Positions 18,119-26,932 of a stretch of 64,000 nucleotides of DNA are shown here, one piece after another. The position numbers and the translations under genes are program-made. This DNA comes from Desulfosediminicola flagellatus. GTDB lineage: Bacteria > Desulfobacterota > Desulfobulbia > Desulfobulbales > Desulfocapsaceae. Below the pieces are notes generated by a model that ran no database searches, was not told where the DNA came from, and was given only the letters and a program-made list of their open reading frames with translations. Location: NCBI RefSeq assembly GCF_005116655.2, contig NZ_CP050698.1, positions 3,619,501 to 3,683,500 on the forward strand, read 5' to 3'. Position 1 is the first letter of the stretch, and each line of letters opens with the position of its first letter.

Positions 18119-19990
18119 ATGTCCCCCATGAACACAGAAGTTGAAAAAACAGTAGTAGCGTCCCCGGACCGGCATGTGAGAGTTGGTGAAATTGACAAGC
18201 TGGCAAACGAGTTGCTGCAGCTTGAAAATGCATTGAATGCCAATATCCCTACGACTCTCTGGATCAGTGACCTCCATGGCGAGGGAGACAGGTTCAAATC
18301 TATCCTGCGTGGTAGATTCGGCATGTTGTACCAAACCTGCCGTGAAGCTCTGCCAAATACCTTCAGCTCAGAAAAAATACAATACCTCGTCCGCATAATA
18401 CGGCGTGCCGACTATTACAAAGATGATGACATCTCAATGGATATTCAGGATGCCATCCTCTGCCTGACTGAAGTGCTCAAATATAAAATTTCCAACAGGA
18501 TGTATCAGGTAAACGATATAATTAAACCTGAATTTCGTGACACGATCACCCGCCTGCTTTCAGGCCTGCCTGTCCCTGACCCTATCTTTGAAGAACCGAT
18601 AATATCAAAACGACTTATTGCTCACCTTTCAAAAGCCATCCGCGAAGTGTTGCTGGATCGTATTCAGGTAGTTGGTGATATTTTTGACCGAGGTGCCCAA
18701 CCTGATAAAATCATACGGATTCTCTCCTCTTCTGCGTATAGAAACATCGTCGATTATGTATACGGCAATCACGATATCCTCTGGATGGGCGCAGCTTCAG
18801 GAAACCTCTCGCTCATGGCAGAAGCATTGCGTATTACCTGCCGCTATGATCATTTCGAGCTCATGACACGGCTCAATTTTAATACCGACAGATTAGCGGA
18901 ATTTGCTGCCAGGACCTATCCTGCCGAAACGGTAAAAGGCAAATTCAAAGCCAAGACCGACCGCGGCCTCTCAATGGAAAAAGCACTGGCGGTCATCCAG
19001 TTCAAACTTGAAGAACGAACAATTAAAGACAACCCGGAATACGAAATGAAACCGCGGTTGTGGCTGGAAAAACTTGCCGCAATGCTGAAATCAGGTGACA
19101 CCAAGGCGTTGAACGACAGTCACTTCCCTACAATAAACGTCAACGACCCGCTAGCTCTCACAGATGAGGAGCAGGAAATCATTGATGATCTTGCAGAACA
19201 ATTCGCCACCAACCGAAGACTCAAGCGACTGTTGGCCTATTTCTTCACCAAGGGCGAGACCTACCATATTCACAGCAACACCTTAAATATTCATGCATTG
19301 GTACCCTCCACCTCCGACGGCGAGTTTGAAGAATTTTTAGGACGAAAAGGGAAGAATCTCCTCGACCATCTTCAGGAGATGATTCGCAGGGTAGGCAGGA
19401 ATTATATAGAAGGCAAACCGCAGAACGGGCAAGACCAGGATCTCTTTTTCTATTTATGGTGCGGCCCGAAATCACCATTTTTCGGAAAACATGCCATGAA
19501 GACCTTTGAACGGTACTTCATGCTCGACGAGAAGACCCATGTTGAACACACCCTCTACTGGAAAGACAACATGCAGACCAAAGAATTCAAACAGAAAATG
19601 CTTGAAGAATTCGGGGTTCAGCGGGTTGTTTATGGCCACACGCCAGTCAACTATATGAAAGGCGCGAAAATGTCCAGCGATGATGGTGTAGCAATTAACG
19701 TAGATGGCGGATTTGCAGAAGCCTATTACAACCGTGGACACTCGCTGGTACATACTCCGCATCAGATATATGGCCTCATACTGCCGACACCCAGCGAAAT
19801 CAAAGAAGCTGTCAAAAAGCTGGATTCAGCTCCGCTTGATATTGAGCTCATCGATGAGTTCAGTCAACCGCTTAAAATCAGGGATACCATTGAAGGAAAA
19901 AAGCTGATGATAAAGCGTGATGAAATCATGAGCAAAATACGGGAACTGGCCGCAACAAACGGATACAGCAGCCCCAACCCAATGAAATAA
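18119..19990 (+). CDS. fbp: Fructose-1,6-bisphosphatase class III
   Basis: A 623-residue enzyme of the class III (Bacillus-type) family, hydrolysing fructose 1,6-bisphosphate to fructose 6-phosphate. It has metallophosphatase motifs: DLHGEGDRF (about 50), GDIFDRG with Asp187, YGNHD (Asn217-His218-Asp219) and [11 protein letters not shown] (His507), plus the NVDGGF end motif. The start is chosen for GGAG seven bases upstream. GlpX, an unrelated fold with the same activity, follows after 18 bases, so the two are very likely co-transcribed. The class III enzymes of Firmicutes are typically of this length. Confidence 0.93.
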   Translation: MSPMNTEVEKTVVASPDRHVRVGEIDKLANELLQLENALNANIPTTLWISDLHGEGDRFKSILRGRFGMLYQTCREALPNTFSSEKIQYLVRIIRRADYYKDDDISMDIQDAILCLTEVLKYKISNRMYQVNDIIKPEFRDTITRLLSGLPVPDPIFEEPIISKRLIAHLSKAIREVLLDRIQVVGDIFDRGAQPDKIIRILSSSAYRNIVDYVYGNHDILWMGAASGNLSLMAEALRITCRYDHFELMTRLNFNTDRLAEFAARTYPAETVKGKFKAKTDRGLSMEKALAVIQFKLEERTIKDNPEYEMKPRLWLEKLAAMLKSGDTKALNDSHFPTINVNDPLALTDEEQEIIDDLAEQFATNRRLKRLLAYFFTKGETYHIHSNTLNIHALVPSTSDGEFEEFLGRKGKNLLDHLQEMIRRVGRNYIEGKPQNGQDQDLFFYLWCGPKSPFFGKHAMKTFERYFMLDEKTHVEHTLYWKDNMQTKEFKQKMLEEFGVQRVVYGHTPVNYMKGAKMSSDDGVAINVDGGFAEAYYNRGHSLVHTPHQIYGLILPTPSEIKEAVKKLDSAPLDIELIDEFSQPLKIRDTIEGKKLMIKRDEIMSKIRELAATNGYSSPNPMK

Positions 19991-20008
19991 CGGACCTGCG
20001 AAAGAGAT

Positions 20009-20956
20009 ATGAATACCAACTATGGAATGGAAATAGTCCGGGCGACTGAAATTGCGGCATTAACTGCAGCCAGGATGCAGGGACTCGGCGATCATGACGA
20101 CATTCTCAACAACACCCGGTCAGCCATCATAAAAACCCTTAACCGTATCAATGTTGACGGTCATGTGATTAACGACAGATTTCATGACCGAGATGACATT
20201 GTCCGGTTGCCGAAAAAAATCGGCCAGGGTGGTGAAAAAACAGATGTGATGGCCATCGCCCTTGAAGGCTATCATAACGCCGCTGATGGACGGGGCAACG
20301 TTACTTCTTACGCTGCGATAACGAAAGAAGGAGCAATCCAGTCTGTACCGAATCTCTCCATGTACAAGATAGTGGTGGGTCCAAAGGTTGGTAACGTTAT
20401 TGATATCAATCAGCCGCCAATCGTCAATGTGAAGCGCACAGCACGTTCACTCAGAAAATACACCGAAAATATAACAGTGTGTATCCTCAATCAGGCTAGG
20501 CACTATCAACTCATTCGCGAAGTGAGAAGTTGCGGAGCACGTATAAAACTGATTGATGAAGGTGAGATTTCAGGTTGTCTGGCAGCTATCACCGGAGAAA
20601 AGGCAGATATCTATATGGGGTATGGTTTTGCTCCTGAAGGGACCATGGTCGCAGCAGCAATCAGCTGTCTCGGCGGCTACTTTGAAGGCAAAATTTTCTA
20701 CGAAAATGACAGGGATAAAGCTCTGGCCGCCGGACACGGCATTAAAGATTTTAACAAGACATTCAGAACACAGGATTTGATCGGCAGCAAGGAAGTCGCA
20801 TTTGCAGCTACCGGAGTAACCGATGGTGAATTCCTCGAAGGAGTGCGGTTCACCTCAAACGGTGCAGTAACCTCCTCCTTTGTTGCCCGCGGAGAAACCC
20901 ACACCTACCGTCGTATGGAAACCAGGCATTTCTTCGATTACAAACCAGTATTTTAG
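20009..20956 (+). CDS. glpX: Fructose-1,6-bisphosphatase class II
   Basis: A 315-residue GlpX protein. Typical segments are MEIVRATEIAALTAARMQGLGD, GGEKTDVMAIALEGYHNAADGRGN, LIDEGEISGCLAAI and YMGYGFAPEGTMVAAAISCLGG; the C-terminus THTYRRMETRHFFDYKP is also typical. It performs the same step as the upstream class III enzyme, and some members also act on sedoheptulose bisphosphate. Length is slightly shorter than that of E. coli GlpX. A 9-base-stem hairpin follows the gene. Confidence 0.93.
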   Translation: MNTNYGMEIVRATEIAALTAARMQGLGDHDDILNNTRSAIIKTLNRINVDGHVINDRFHDRDDIVRLPKKIGQGGEKTDVMAIALEGYHNAADGRGNVTSYAAITKEGAIQSVPNLSMYKIVVGPKVGNVIDINQPPIVNVKRTARSLRKYTENITVCILNQARHYQLIREVRSCGARIKLIDEGEISGCLAAITGEKADIYMGYGFAPEGTMVAAAISCLGGYFEGKIFYENDRDKALAAGHGIKDFNKTFRTQDLIGSKEVAFAATGVTDGEFLEGVRFTSNGAVTSSFVARGETHTYRRMETRHFFDYKPVF

Positions 20957-21304
20957 ATTTCTCAAGGCATCTAGCCCGCACAATCATTACACATGCGGGC
21001 TATACTCAATGATGCGCTATACCGCAATCTGTGTTACTATGCCTTACGTAAAGATGTATATTTGAAAATACTTGATTACTCCTGATTCAGAACAACAGAA
21101 GTTGAGGGAAAACACTGAGAAGATTTACGGTTTCCACCTGCAAACTAACCAGTGCCTCCATCCTCATCTGTTATCATGTGTGCTGAATCTCCCTGCTATA
21201 ATGAAAGCAGGAGAGTGAGCCACCCTGGAATTCAGTGATAATCAACTCAATATATAATCCATCTTACCCGCCGGAAATGTATTACACGGCTATGGGGGAA
21301 CCCA
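20957..21304. other. Intergenic region between glpX and the hydrogenase genes
   Basis: About 350 bases. The left end holds a terminator-like hairpin at 20972-21002; the rest should contain the hydrogenase promoter, but no sigma-54 type GG/GC pair or other clear site was seen. Confidence 0.45.
20972..21002 (+). terminator. Hairpin after glpX
   Basis: Perfect 9-base stem TAGCCCGCA/TGCGGGCTA with a 13-base loop, 15 bases after the glpX stop. No long T-run follows, so termination strength is uncertain. Confidence 0.6.
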
Positions 21305-22243
21305 GTGAAACCCACCCTCTTCTGGTTACAGAGTGGGGGCTGTGGTGGCGACACTATGGCCCTGCTCAATGCAGAATCACCGGATATCATTGAAGCACGG
21401 AACGGCCTGGGGCTTGACATGCTCTACCATCCTAGCTTTTCGGCACGCAGCAGCCGTGATTGCGCTGCTACCATTGCTGACATCGAAGCAAATCGAATTA
21501 CACTCGACGTACTGTGTATTGAGGGCGCTGTTATTTTAGGGCCTGAGAACACCGGCCTCTATGAGACAATCGACGGCACTCCCAAAAAAGATATTATCCG
21601 GCTTCTTGCCCACAAAGCACGATATGTATTTGCCATCGGCACATGCGCTTCTTTTGGCGGTGTATCCCGAGCCTGTGGTATTGGTGCAGTAGGACTACAA
21701 TTCACAGCAAGTGAACCCGGCGGTTTTCTGGGGAAAGATTTCACCACACAAATAGGGTTACCTGTCATCAACCTCCCCGGTTGCCCAGTTCATCCATCGG
21801 TATTCTTTGGGACAGCCAGTGCCTTTCTCAGTGGATATCATTTAACACTTAACAACTACCAGGCCCCTCTCGAATATTTCAGCATGCTTGTCCATCAGGG
21901 CTGCACACGTAATGAGTACCATGAGTTTCAGGTGGAAGAACAAGATTTCGGTGACGTCGGCTGTCTGTTTTTTCATATGGGTTGTCATGGCCCGCTTGCA
22001 CATGGTCCCTGCAATAAGTTTCTCTGGAATAACCGAAACAGTAAAACCCGAAACGGTGTACCGTGCTTCGGTTGCACAGAACCTGGTTTTCCTCAGGATG
22101 AACCGTTTTTTTCAACCCCGAACATTGTTGGCCTGCCACTCAACCTCCCTGACGGTGTGGATAGACCATATTATCTTGCATATAAAGGCATGGCCGCCGC
22201 TGCTGCTCCGGCTAGATTGAAAGATCGGAAAACACAGGTTTAA
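21305..22243 (+). CDS. NiFe hydrogenase small subunit (soluble, group 2-like)
   Basis: A 312-residue iron-sulfur subunit without a Tat signal, so cytoplasmic. The proximal-cluster region reads WLQSGGCGGDTM: Cys13 is present but Asp16 occupies the place where most homologues have the second Cys (CxxC). The other proximal ligands are present, Cys114 (GTCASFGG) and Cys160 (LPGCPVHP). His/Cys ligands of two further clusters follow (HQGC, GCLFFHMGCHGP, PCNKFLWNN, VPCFGC). Lack of an export signal and the SGGCGG motif recall group 2 (HupU/cyanobacterial-type) enzymes. GTG start after GGGGGA. The large-subunit gene follows after one base. Confidence 0.9.
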   Translation: MKPTLFWLQSGGCGGDTMALLNAESPDIIEARNGLGLDMLYHPSFSARSSRDCAATIADIEANRITLDVLCIEGAVILGPENTGLYETIDGTPKKDIIRLLAHKARYVFAIGTCASFGGVSRACGIGAVGLQFTASEPGGFLGKDFTTQIGLPVINLPGCPVHPSVFFGTASAFLSGYHLTLNNYQAPLEYFSMLVHQGCTRNEYHEFQVEEQDFGDVGCLFFHMGCHGPLAHGPCNKFLWNNRNSKTRNGVPCFGCTEPGFPQDEPFFSTPNIVGLPLNLPDGVDRPYYLAYKGMAAAAAPARLKDRKTQV

Positions 22244-22244
22244 C

Positions 22245-23753
22245 ATGGTAACAACTCTCTCTACCCCCAGGACAATTTCTTTTAATAAAGTTCAGGGTGA
22301 CCTCGAACTCTCGGTTGAAATCACAGATAACTGTGTAACCAATGCCTGGTCAAAAGGTACGATGTATCGCGGTTTTGAAAACATGCTCGTTGGACGTGGT
22401 TCCCGCGATGGCCTGGTTCTCACCCCTCGTGTCTGCGGAATGTGCGGCATTGCCCACCTCTTTGCAGCAGTAAAATCTCTGGAGATGATCTGCGATGTAA
22501 CACCTCCAAACAATGCCATCCTCGTTCGCAATATCACCCTGCTTGCCGAACATATTCAGAGTGATATCCGGCATGCCGTACTCATCTTCCTAAAAGATTT
22601 CACAAATTCTGCATATTCAGAAACACCACTTTATGACGAAGCAGTCTTGCGATATGAGTCTTTTCACGGAAGTTCTATTATTGAGACAATCCGGATGACC
22701 AAAAAAATTCTTGAGGTTGTCGCCATCCTCGGTGGGCAATGGCCGAACTCTTCCTTCATGGTGCCAGGAGGAATTGCAGGCACACCGAGTTATAATGATC
22801 TGGTCAGCTGTAAATATATCATAAACCTTTTTCGCAGGTGGTACGAAGAACAGATTTTGGGATGTTCGATTCAGAGATGGCTTGAAATACAGAGTGAAGC
22901 GGACCTTCAACGCTGGATGAATGAAAATGAATCTCATATTAACAGTGATCTTGGATTTTTTATCCGGTTTTCTCATCTCGTCGATCTTCATAAACTTGGC
23001 AGCGGATTTGGCAATTTTATCAGCTTTGGCGAGCAACAGCTCCCTGATGGTAAACTTAACATAAATAGTTTTAGCAGCCATTTCACTCGCGGAGTTCTCA
23101 CCGGTAGCATATCCCAAACCCTTGAGCAGAAAAACATTTCAGAACATGTTACCTACTCACACTTCAAAGATTACGCCGGTGGCAAACATCCATTTGATGG
23201 TCAGACTGATCCGCACGTTACCCGTTACGAAGGAGTAAAATACTCGTTTGCGAAAGCCCCAAGATACAACGATCTTCCATACGAAACCGGCCCTCTCGCG
23301 CAGATGCTCGTAGGAAAGAACCGCCTTTTTCAGGATCTGATTAATACGTATGGGTCTAGCGCCTACGTCCGGCAGTTATCACGAATTGCCAGGCCGGCAA
23401 TCCTGCTGCCCATTATGCAGTCATGGCTTGAAGAAATTGACCACAAAGCACCCTATTACACAACCACACGCGAGATTGCAGACGGCCAGGGTTTTGGTCT
23501 GGTTGAGGCTAGTCGTGGAGCACTTGGACATTGGGTAAAAATTGCCAACAACCAGATTGCGCACTATCAGATAATCACTCCCACGACCTGGAACGGTTCT
23601 CCGCGAGACCAACACAACACGAGAGGCCCATGGGAGGAGGCTGTTGTTGGAACCCCAGTTAAGGACCCTGATAATCCAATTGAAATAGAACATATTATCC
23701 GCTCCTTTGATCCATGCCAGGTTTGTTCAGTGCATATGGCACAAAAAAAATAG
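22245..23753 (+). CDS. NiFe hydrogenase large subunit (soluble, group 2-like)
   Basis: A 502-residue catalytic subunit. The N-terminal nickel motif is RVCGMCGIAH (Cys64, Cys67) and the C-terminal one DPCQVCSVH (Cys491, Cys494), so all four metal-binding cysteines are present. Only five residues (MAQKK) follow His497, the usual cleavage point of maturation proteases, where most processed subunits carry a longer tail. It should oxidise or sense hydrogen with the small subunit encoded directly upstream. A protease gene follows 16 bases downstream and a histidine kinase after that, a setting reminiscent of regulatory hydrogenases. Confidence 0.92.
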   Translation: MVTTLSTPRTISFNKVQGDLELSVEITDNCVTNAWSKGTMYRGFENMLVGRGSRDGLVLTPRVCGMCGIAHLFAAVKSLEMICDVTPPNNAILVRNITLLAEHIQSDIRHAVLIFLKDFTNSAYSETPLYDEAVLRYESFHGSSIIETIRMTKKILEVVAILGGQWPNSSFMVPGGIAGTPSYNDLVSCKYIINLFRRWYEEQILGCSIQRWLEIQSEADLQRWMNENESHINSDLGFFIRFSHLVDLHKLGSGFGNFISFGEQQLPDGKLNINSFSSHFTRGVLTGSISQTLEQKNISEHVTYSHFKDYAGGKHPFDGQTDPHVTRYEGVKYSFAKAPRYNDLPYETGPLAQMLVGKNRLFQDLINTYGSSAYVRQLSRIARPAILLPIMQSWLEEIDHKAPYYTTTREIADGQGFGLVEASRGALGHWVKIANNQIAHYQIITPTTWNGSPRDQHNTRGPWEEAVVGTPVKDPDNPIEIEHIIRSFDPCQVCSVHMAQKK

Positions 23754-23769
23754 CTATATCCGTGATAAT

Positions 23770-24201
23770 ATGATGTTGAACAGAATCATATGCATTGGCA
23801 ATCGCTTTCACCCTGAAGATTGCTGCGGCCCGCAGGTTTATGACCTTCTGTTAGAAAGAACCTTGCCAGCACACACAGAAGTAATTGATGGCGGGCTCGG
23901 GGGGATTAACCTTTTGACGTGTCTTGAACACGTTGACCGGGTTCTGTTTGTAGATGCTGTCGCAGGCTTTGCTGCCGGGGATGATATTGTTGTTATTAAA
24001 GACCCTGTCAACGCCCTGCAGATTGACGATACTTTCGGTCACAATGCAGGGCTTGGATATTTGCTGCGTGTAGCACCAATGATTGTGGAAACCCGAATGC
24101 CAGAAATACTCCTGATAGGCATAAACGGGACACCGGATAACAGACTTTGCAATCAGGCTGCCGATACCTGTCTGTCTATTCTGCAATCTGCTTTTCAGTG
24201 A
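23770..24201 (+). CDS. Hydrogenase maturation protease (HupD/HycI family)
   Basis: About 143 residues with the family start IICIGNRFHPEDCCGPQVYDLL (nickel-recognising acidic residue in PED), VIDGGLGGINLL, VLFVDAV and FGHNAGLGYLL, the His of which is the expected third ligand. It would remove the C-terminal peptide of the large subunit after nickel insertion; here that peptide would be only five residues. An ATG at 23770 (followed by a second ATG) is chosen since the homology starts right there; an earlier frame extension from 23707 runs into the large-subunit gene. Confidence 0.85.
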   Translation: MMLNRIICIGNRFHPEDCCGPQVYDLLLERTLPAHTEVIDGGLGGINLLTCLEHVDRVLFVDAVAGFAAGDDIVVIKDPVNALQIDDTFGHNAGLGYLLRVAPMIVETRMPEILLIGINGTPDNRLCNQAADTCLSILQSAFQ

Positions 24202-24329
24202 TAATCAGATTGCCCTACTTACCGGTTTATAGTCGGCAGAGGATACACAATCAGTTTCTGACATCGAGTTGAACCATGCGAGTTTCTCGCTAATAAGAGA
24301 ATGTTCTCCGTTGTTGCAGGAGTAAACGT

Positions 24330-25730
24330 ATGACGTCATGTTATCCTAAACAATACGAGCAACTTTTACGGGAAAACGAAGCTTTACTGAAAGAGCTGAA
24401 GGTTGCCAGAAAGGCTGCAGATATTACTGCCGAGCTTGTTGCGCAACAATTTGCCAACCTTGATCTGGTGGTCAGGGATCTTGAAAAACATGCAAAAGCA
24501 GAGCAAACGCTGCGCAAAGAAATGACCCAGGCCCGCAGCGAAGCCGAGGCAGCAAGTGTTGCCAAAAGTGATTTTCTTGCAAATATGAGTCACGAGATCC
24601 GCACACCGATGAATGGCATCATAGGCATGACAAACCTGGTGCTGGCCACCGAATTGGATCCGGAACAACATCGACATCTGCAGCTCGTGAAACGATCAGC
24701 TGACAGGTTAATGCGTGTAATAAATGATATTCTCGATTTTTCAAAAATCGAATCGGGAAAATTACGTCTTGATACAATAGATTTTGACCTACCGGAACTC
24801 CTTGAAAACTGTATCCAGCTACTCACCATGCCCGCCCAGCAAAAAGGTATCAGCCTCGAATTCCGGCTGGGAAAAGGTTTACCCCAAAAGGTTCGCGGAG
24901 ACTCTAACAGGCTGATGCAGATTCTTATAAATTTGCTCAATAATGCCATAAAATTCACAGAGCAAGGATCCGTAACCCTGGATGTACATCCACTGCCGAT
25001 CGATTCAGAGGACGAAGTTTATCTTAAATTCAGTGTAATTGATACCGGCATAGGAATCCCGCTAAGTAAACAACATCGTATATTTGAATCGTTTAACCAG
25101 GCCGACACAAGTACTACCAGGAGATATGGCGGTACTGGCCTTGGTCTTGCTATCTCTTCACAGCTCGCCGAACTGATGGGTTCGAGAATCTATCTCGAGT
25201 CTAAACCCGGTTTCGGCTCAACGTTCTGGTTTGTTGGCATTCTCAGCCCCGCCATAGTGCTGCCTGAAAATTTTCAGCAGCCAGGCACTAACGATATCCA
25301 GCAGGAAACACGTCATGAGATTCTCATTGGCAGCAGAATTCTACTGGCCGAAGATGAACCTATCAATCAGACTCTGGCAACAGCTCTTCTTGAAAAACTT
25401 GGCATTACCGTTACTGCTGTAACGAATGGCAAAGAAGCCCTTGAGGAGATGCATATAAACCCTTACGACCTGGTCCTGATGGATCTGCAGATGCCTGAAC
25501 TCGATGGCTTTGATGCAACCCGGGCGATCCGCGCACTCGAAGGCAGCGCCTCCGCTACACCGATTGTGGCACTCACCGCACATGCACGAGTTGAAGACAA
25601 GGTTAAATGTCTTCAGGTAGGTATGGATGATTACCTTAGCAAGCCGATCGACTCACACCAACTCGAAAAGACATTGATTCATCAGCTAAAACAGCACAGA
25701 AACGTTGTTTCTGAAAGTCAATTCGACTAA
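24330..25730 (+). CDS. Hybrid histidine kinase lacking a sensor domain
   Basis: A 466-residue soluble kinase. The first about 85 residues are charged, coiled-coil-like sequence without a PAS, GAF or membrane segment; then come HisKA ([15 protein letters not shown]), HATPase ([15 protein letters not shown]) and a receiver ([22 protein letters not shown] motif near the end). With no input domain, it must receive its signal from another protein. The hydrogenase subunits and protease lie just upstream on the same strand (128-base gap), so hydrogenase-to-kinase signalling as in HupUV/HoxBC systems is possible but unproven. GGAG precedes the ATG. Confidence 0.9.
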   Translation: MTSCYPKQYEQLLRENEALLKELKVARKAADITAELVAQQFANLDLVVRDLEKHAKAEQTLRKEMTQARSEAEAASVAKSDFLANMSHEIRTPMNGIIGMTNLVLATELDPEQHRHLQLVKRSADRLMRVINDILDFSKIESGKLRLDTIDFDLPELLENCIQLLTMPAQQKGISLEFRLGKGLPQKVRGDSNRLMQILINLLNNAIKFTEQGSVTLDVHPLPIDSEDEVYLKFSVIDTGIGIPLSKQHRIFESFNQADTSTTRRYGGTGLGLAISSQLAELMGSRIYLESKPGFGSTFWFVGILSPAIVLPENFQQPGTNDIQQETRHEILIGSRILLAEDEPINQTLATALLEKLGITVTAVTNGKEALEEMHINPYDLVLMDLQMPELDGFDATRAIRALEGSASATPIVALTAHARVEDKVKCLQVGMDDYLSKPIDSHQLEKTLIHQLKQHRNVVSESQFD

Positions 25731-25856
25731 TTAGATCGACCCGAGGTGTTCAGAATATCTTGCAAGGTTTGTCGTAACGGTTATTATTACAGCCATTAAA
25801 ATCGACAATTTTTATTTCCATAACCATATAGACTACCCGAAGTAAGGAGAACACTC

Positions 25857-26516
25857 ATGTCGAAAGCAGATGGACCCAAAGGAGCTATACTCCAACGTGA
25901 TAAAAAGACCTACGCAATTGTTCCGCGCATCCCCGCTGGTGTTATTAAACGTGAACACCTCAAAGCGTTATCTAACGTTGTTGAGAAATATGATATTCCC
26001 ATCGTAAAGATCACTTCCGGTCACCGTATTGCCCTCGTTGGCATGACCGAAGAACAGATTCTGCCAATTTACGAAGACCTCGGTATGAATGAGGGAAAAG
26101 CAGTTGAGCTTTGCCTCCATTATGTTCAGGCCTGTCCAGGCACCGAAGTTTGTAAATTCGGTATCCAGGATTCTCTTGGCTTCGGTATGCAGTTAGAAGA
26201 AGTTCTTTCCGGCATTGAGATGCCTGCCAAGTTCAAGGTGGGTGTTTCCGGCTGTCCTTTTCTTTGTGCAGAAAGCCTCGTTCGCGATTTAGGCCTTATC
26301 GGAAAGAAAAATGGTTGGACCCTGGTTTTTGGTGGTAACTCAGGCCGTAAAGTACGTGAAGCTGATGTTCTTGCTGAAGATCTTTCTGCAGATGAGGCAA
26401 CCAATCTTGCGCAAAAATGTATTGATTTCTACACAGCAAACGCCAAGAAAAGAGAACGTGCAGGTGCATTTGTTGAGCGTGTTGGCCTTGAAGAGTTTAA
26501 GAAAGCTGTTCTGTAA
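25857..26516 (+). CDS. Small assimilatory-type siroheme sulfite reductase
   Basis: A 219-residue protein of the one-module sulfite reductase type known from Desulfovibrio (low-spin, about 27 kDa). The siroheme-[4Fe-4S] ligands are visible: Cys93-x5-Cys99 (ACPGTEVCKFG) and Cys133-x3-Cys137 (SGCPFLCAES); GHRIALVG is the typical N-terminal binding segment. It would reduce sulfite by six electrons in the cytoplasm; the electron donor is not encoded beside it. AAGGAGA stands before the ATG, and a very strong hairpin follows, so it is probably a monocistronic gene. Confidence 0.9.
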   Translation: MSKADGPKGAILQRDKKTYAIVPRIPAGVIKREHLKALSNVVEKYDIPIVKITSGHRIALVGMTEEQILPIYEDLGMNEGKAVELCLHYVQACPGTEVCKFGIQDSLGFGMQLEEVLSGIEMPAKFKVGVSGCPFLCAESLVRDLGLIGKKNGWTLVFGGNSGRKVREADVLAEDLSADEATNLAQKCIDFYTANAKKRERAGAFVERVGLEEFKKAVL

Positions 26517-26932
26517 CATTCCCTTTTCACTGCTCGTCCCAGTTGTATACACCGGTAAATCAGCTCACTGCTGATTTACCGGTGTTATCAAAATCCCTTC
26601 CATCCTTCGTACCATCTTCTCTACCCAACCAAAATCGCCAGTAATTTCGCCAGTAATTTCGCAATAGCGAAGAGGTACTTATAGTATCAAATATGTATTT
26701 CCAAAATTTCAGGATTAATTATCACCAGGCCAACATCGATATATCTCCATCAATAACGGTTAAATAGCAGACATTTCTCACTTTAGACAGCTATCCTATC
26801 AGGACTAACTCAATTTCTCCCCCTTGAGATTTAGGCCATTCCTGCCGATAGTAATCATAGAGCTAATCGGACGAATAATTTCAGAGTGTTCGGGTTTATC
26901 CCATCGTCCCCAATATATCAGCAGGTACATGT
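26517..26932. other. Intergenic region after the sulfite reductase
   Basis: About 415 bases with the hairpin at 26551-26583 and two copies of CGCCAGTAATTT (about 26636-26660). The remainder is AT-rich, with no gene visible; it should contain the promoter of the motB-like gene. Confidence 0.5.
26551..26583 (+). terminator. Strong hairpin after sulfite reductase
   Basis: A perfect 14-base stem ACCGGTAAATCAGC/GCTGATTTACCGGT with a five-base loop, 34 bases after the stop codon. It lacks a T-run but is by far the most stable structure in the gap. Confidence 0.7.
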
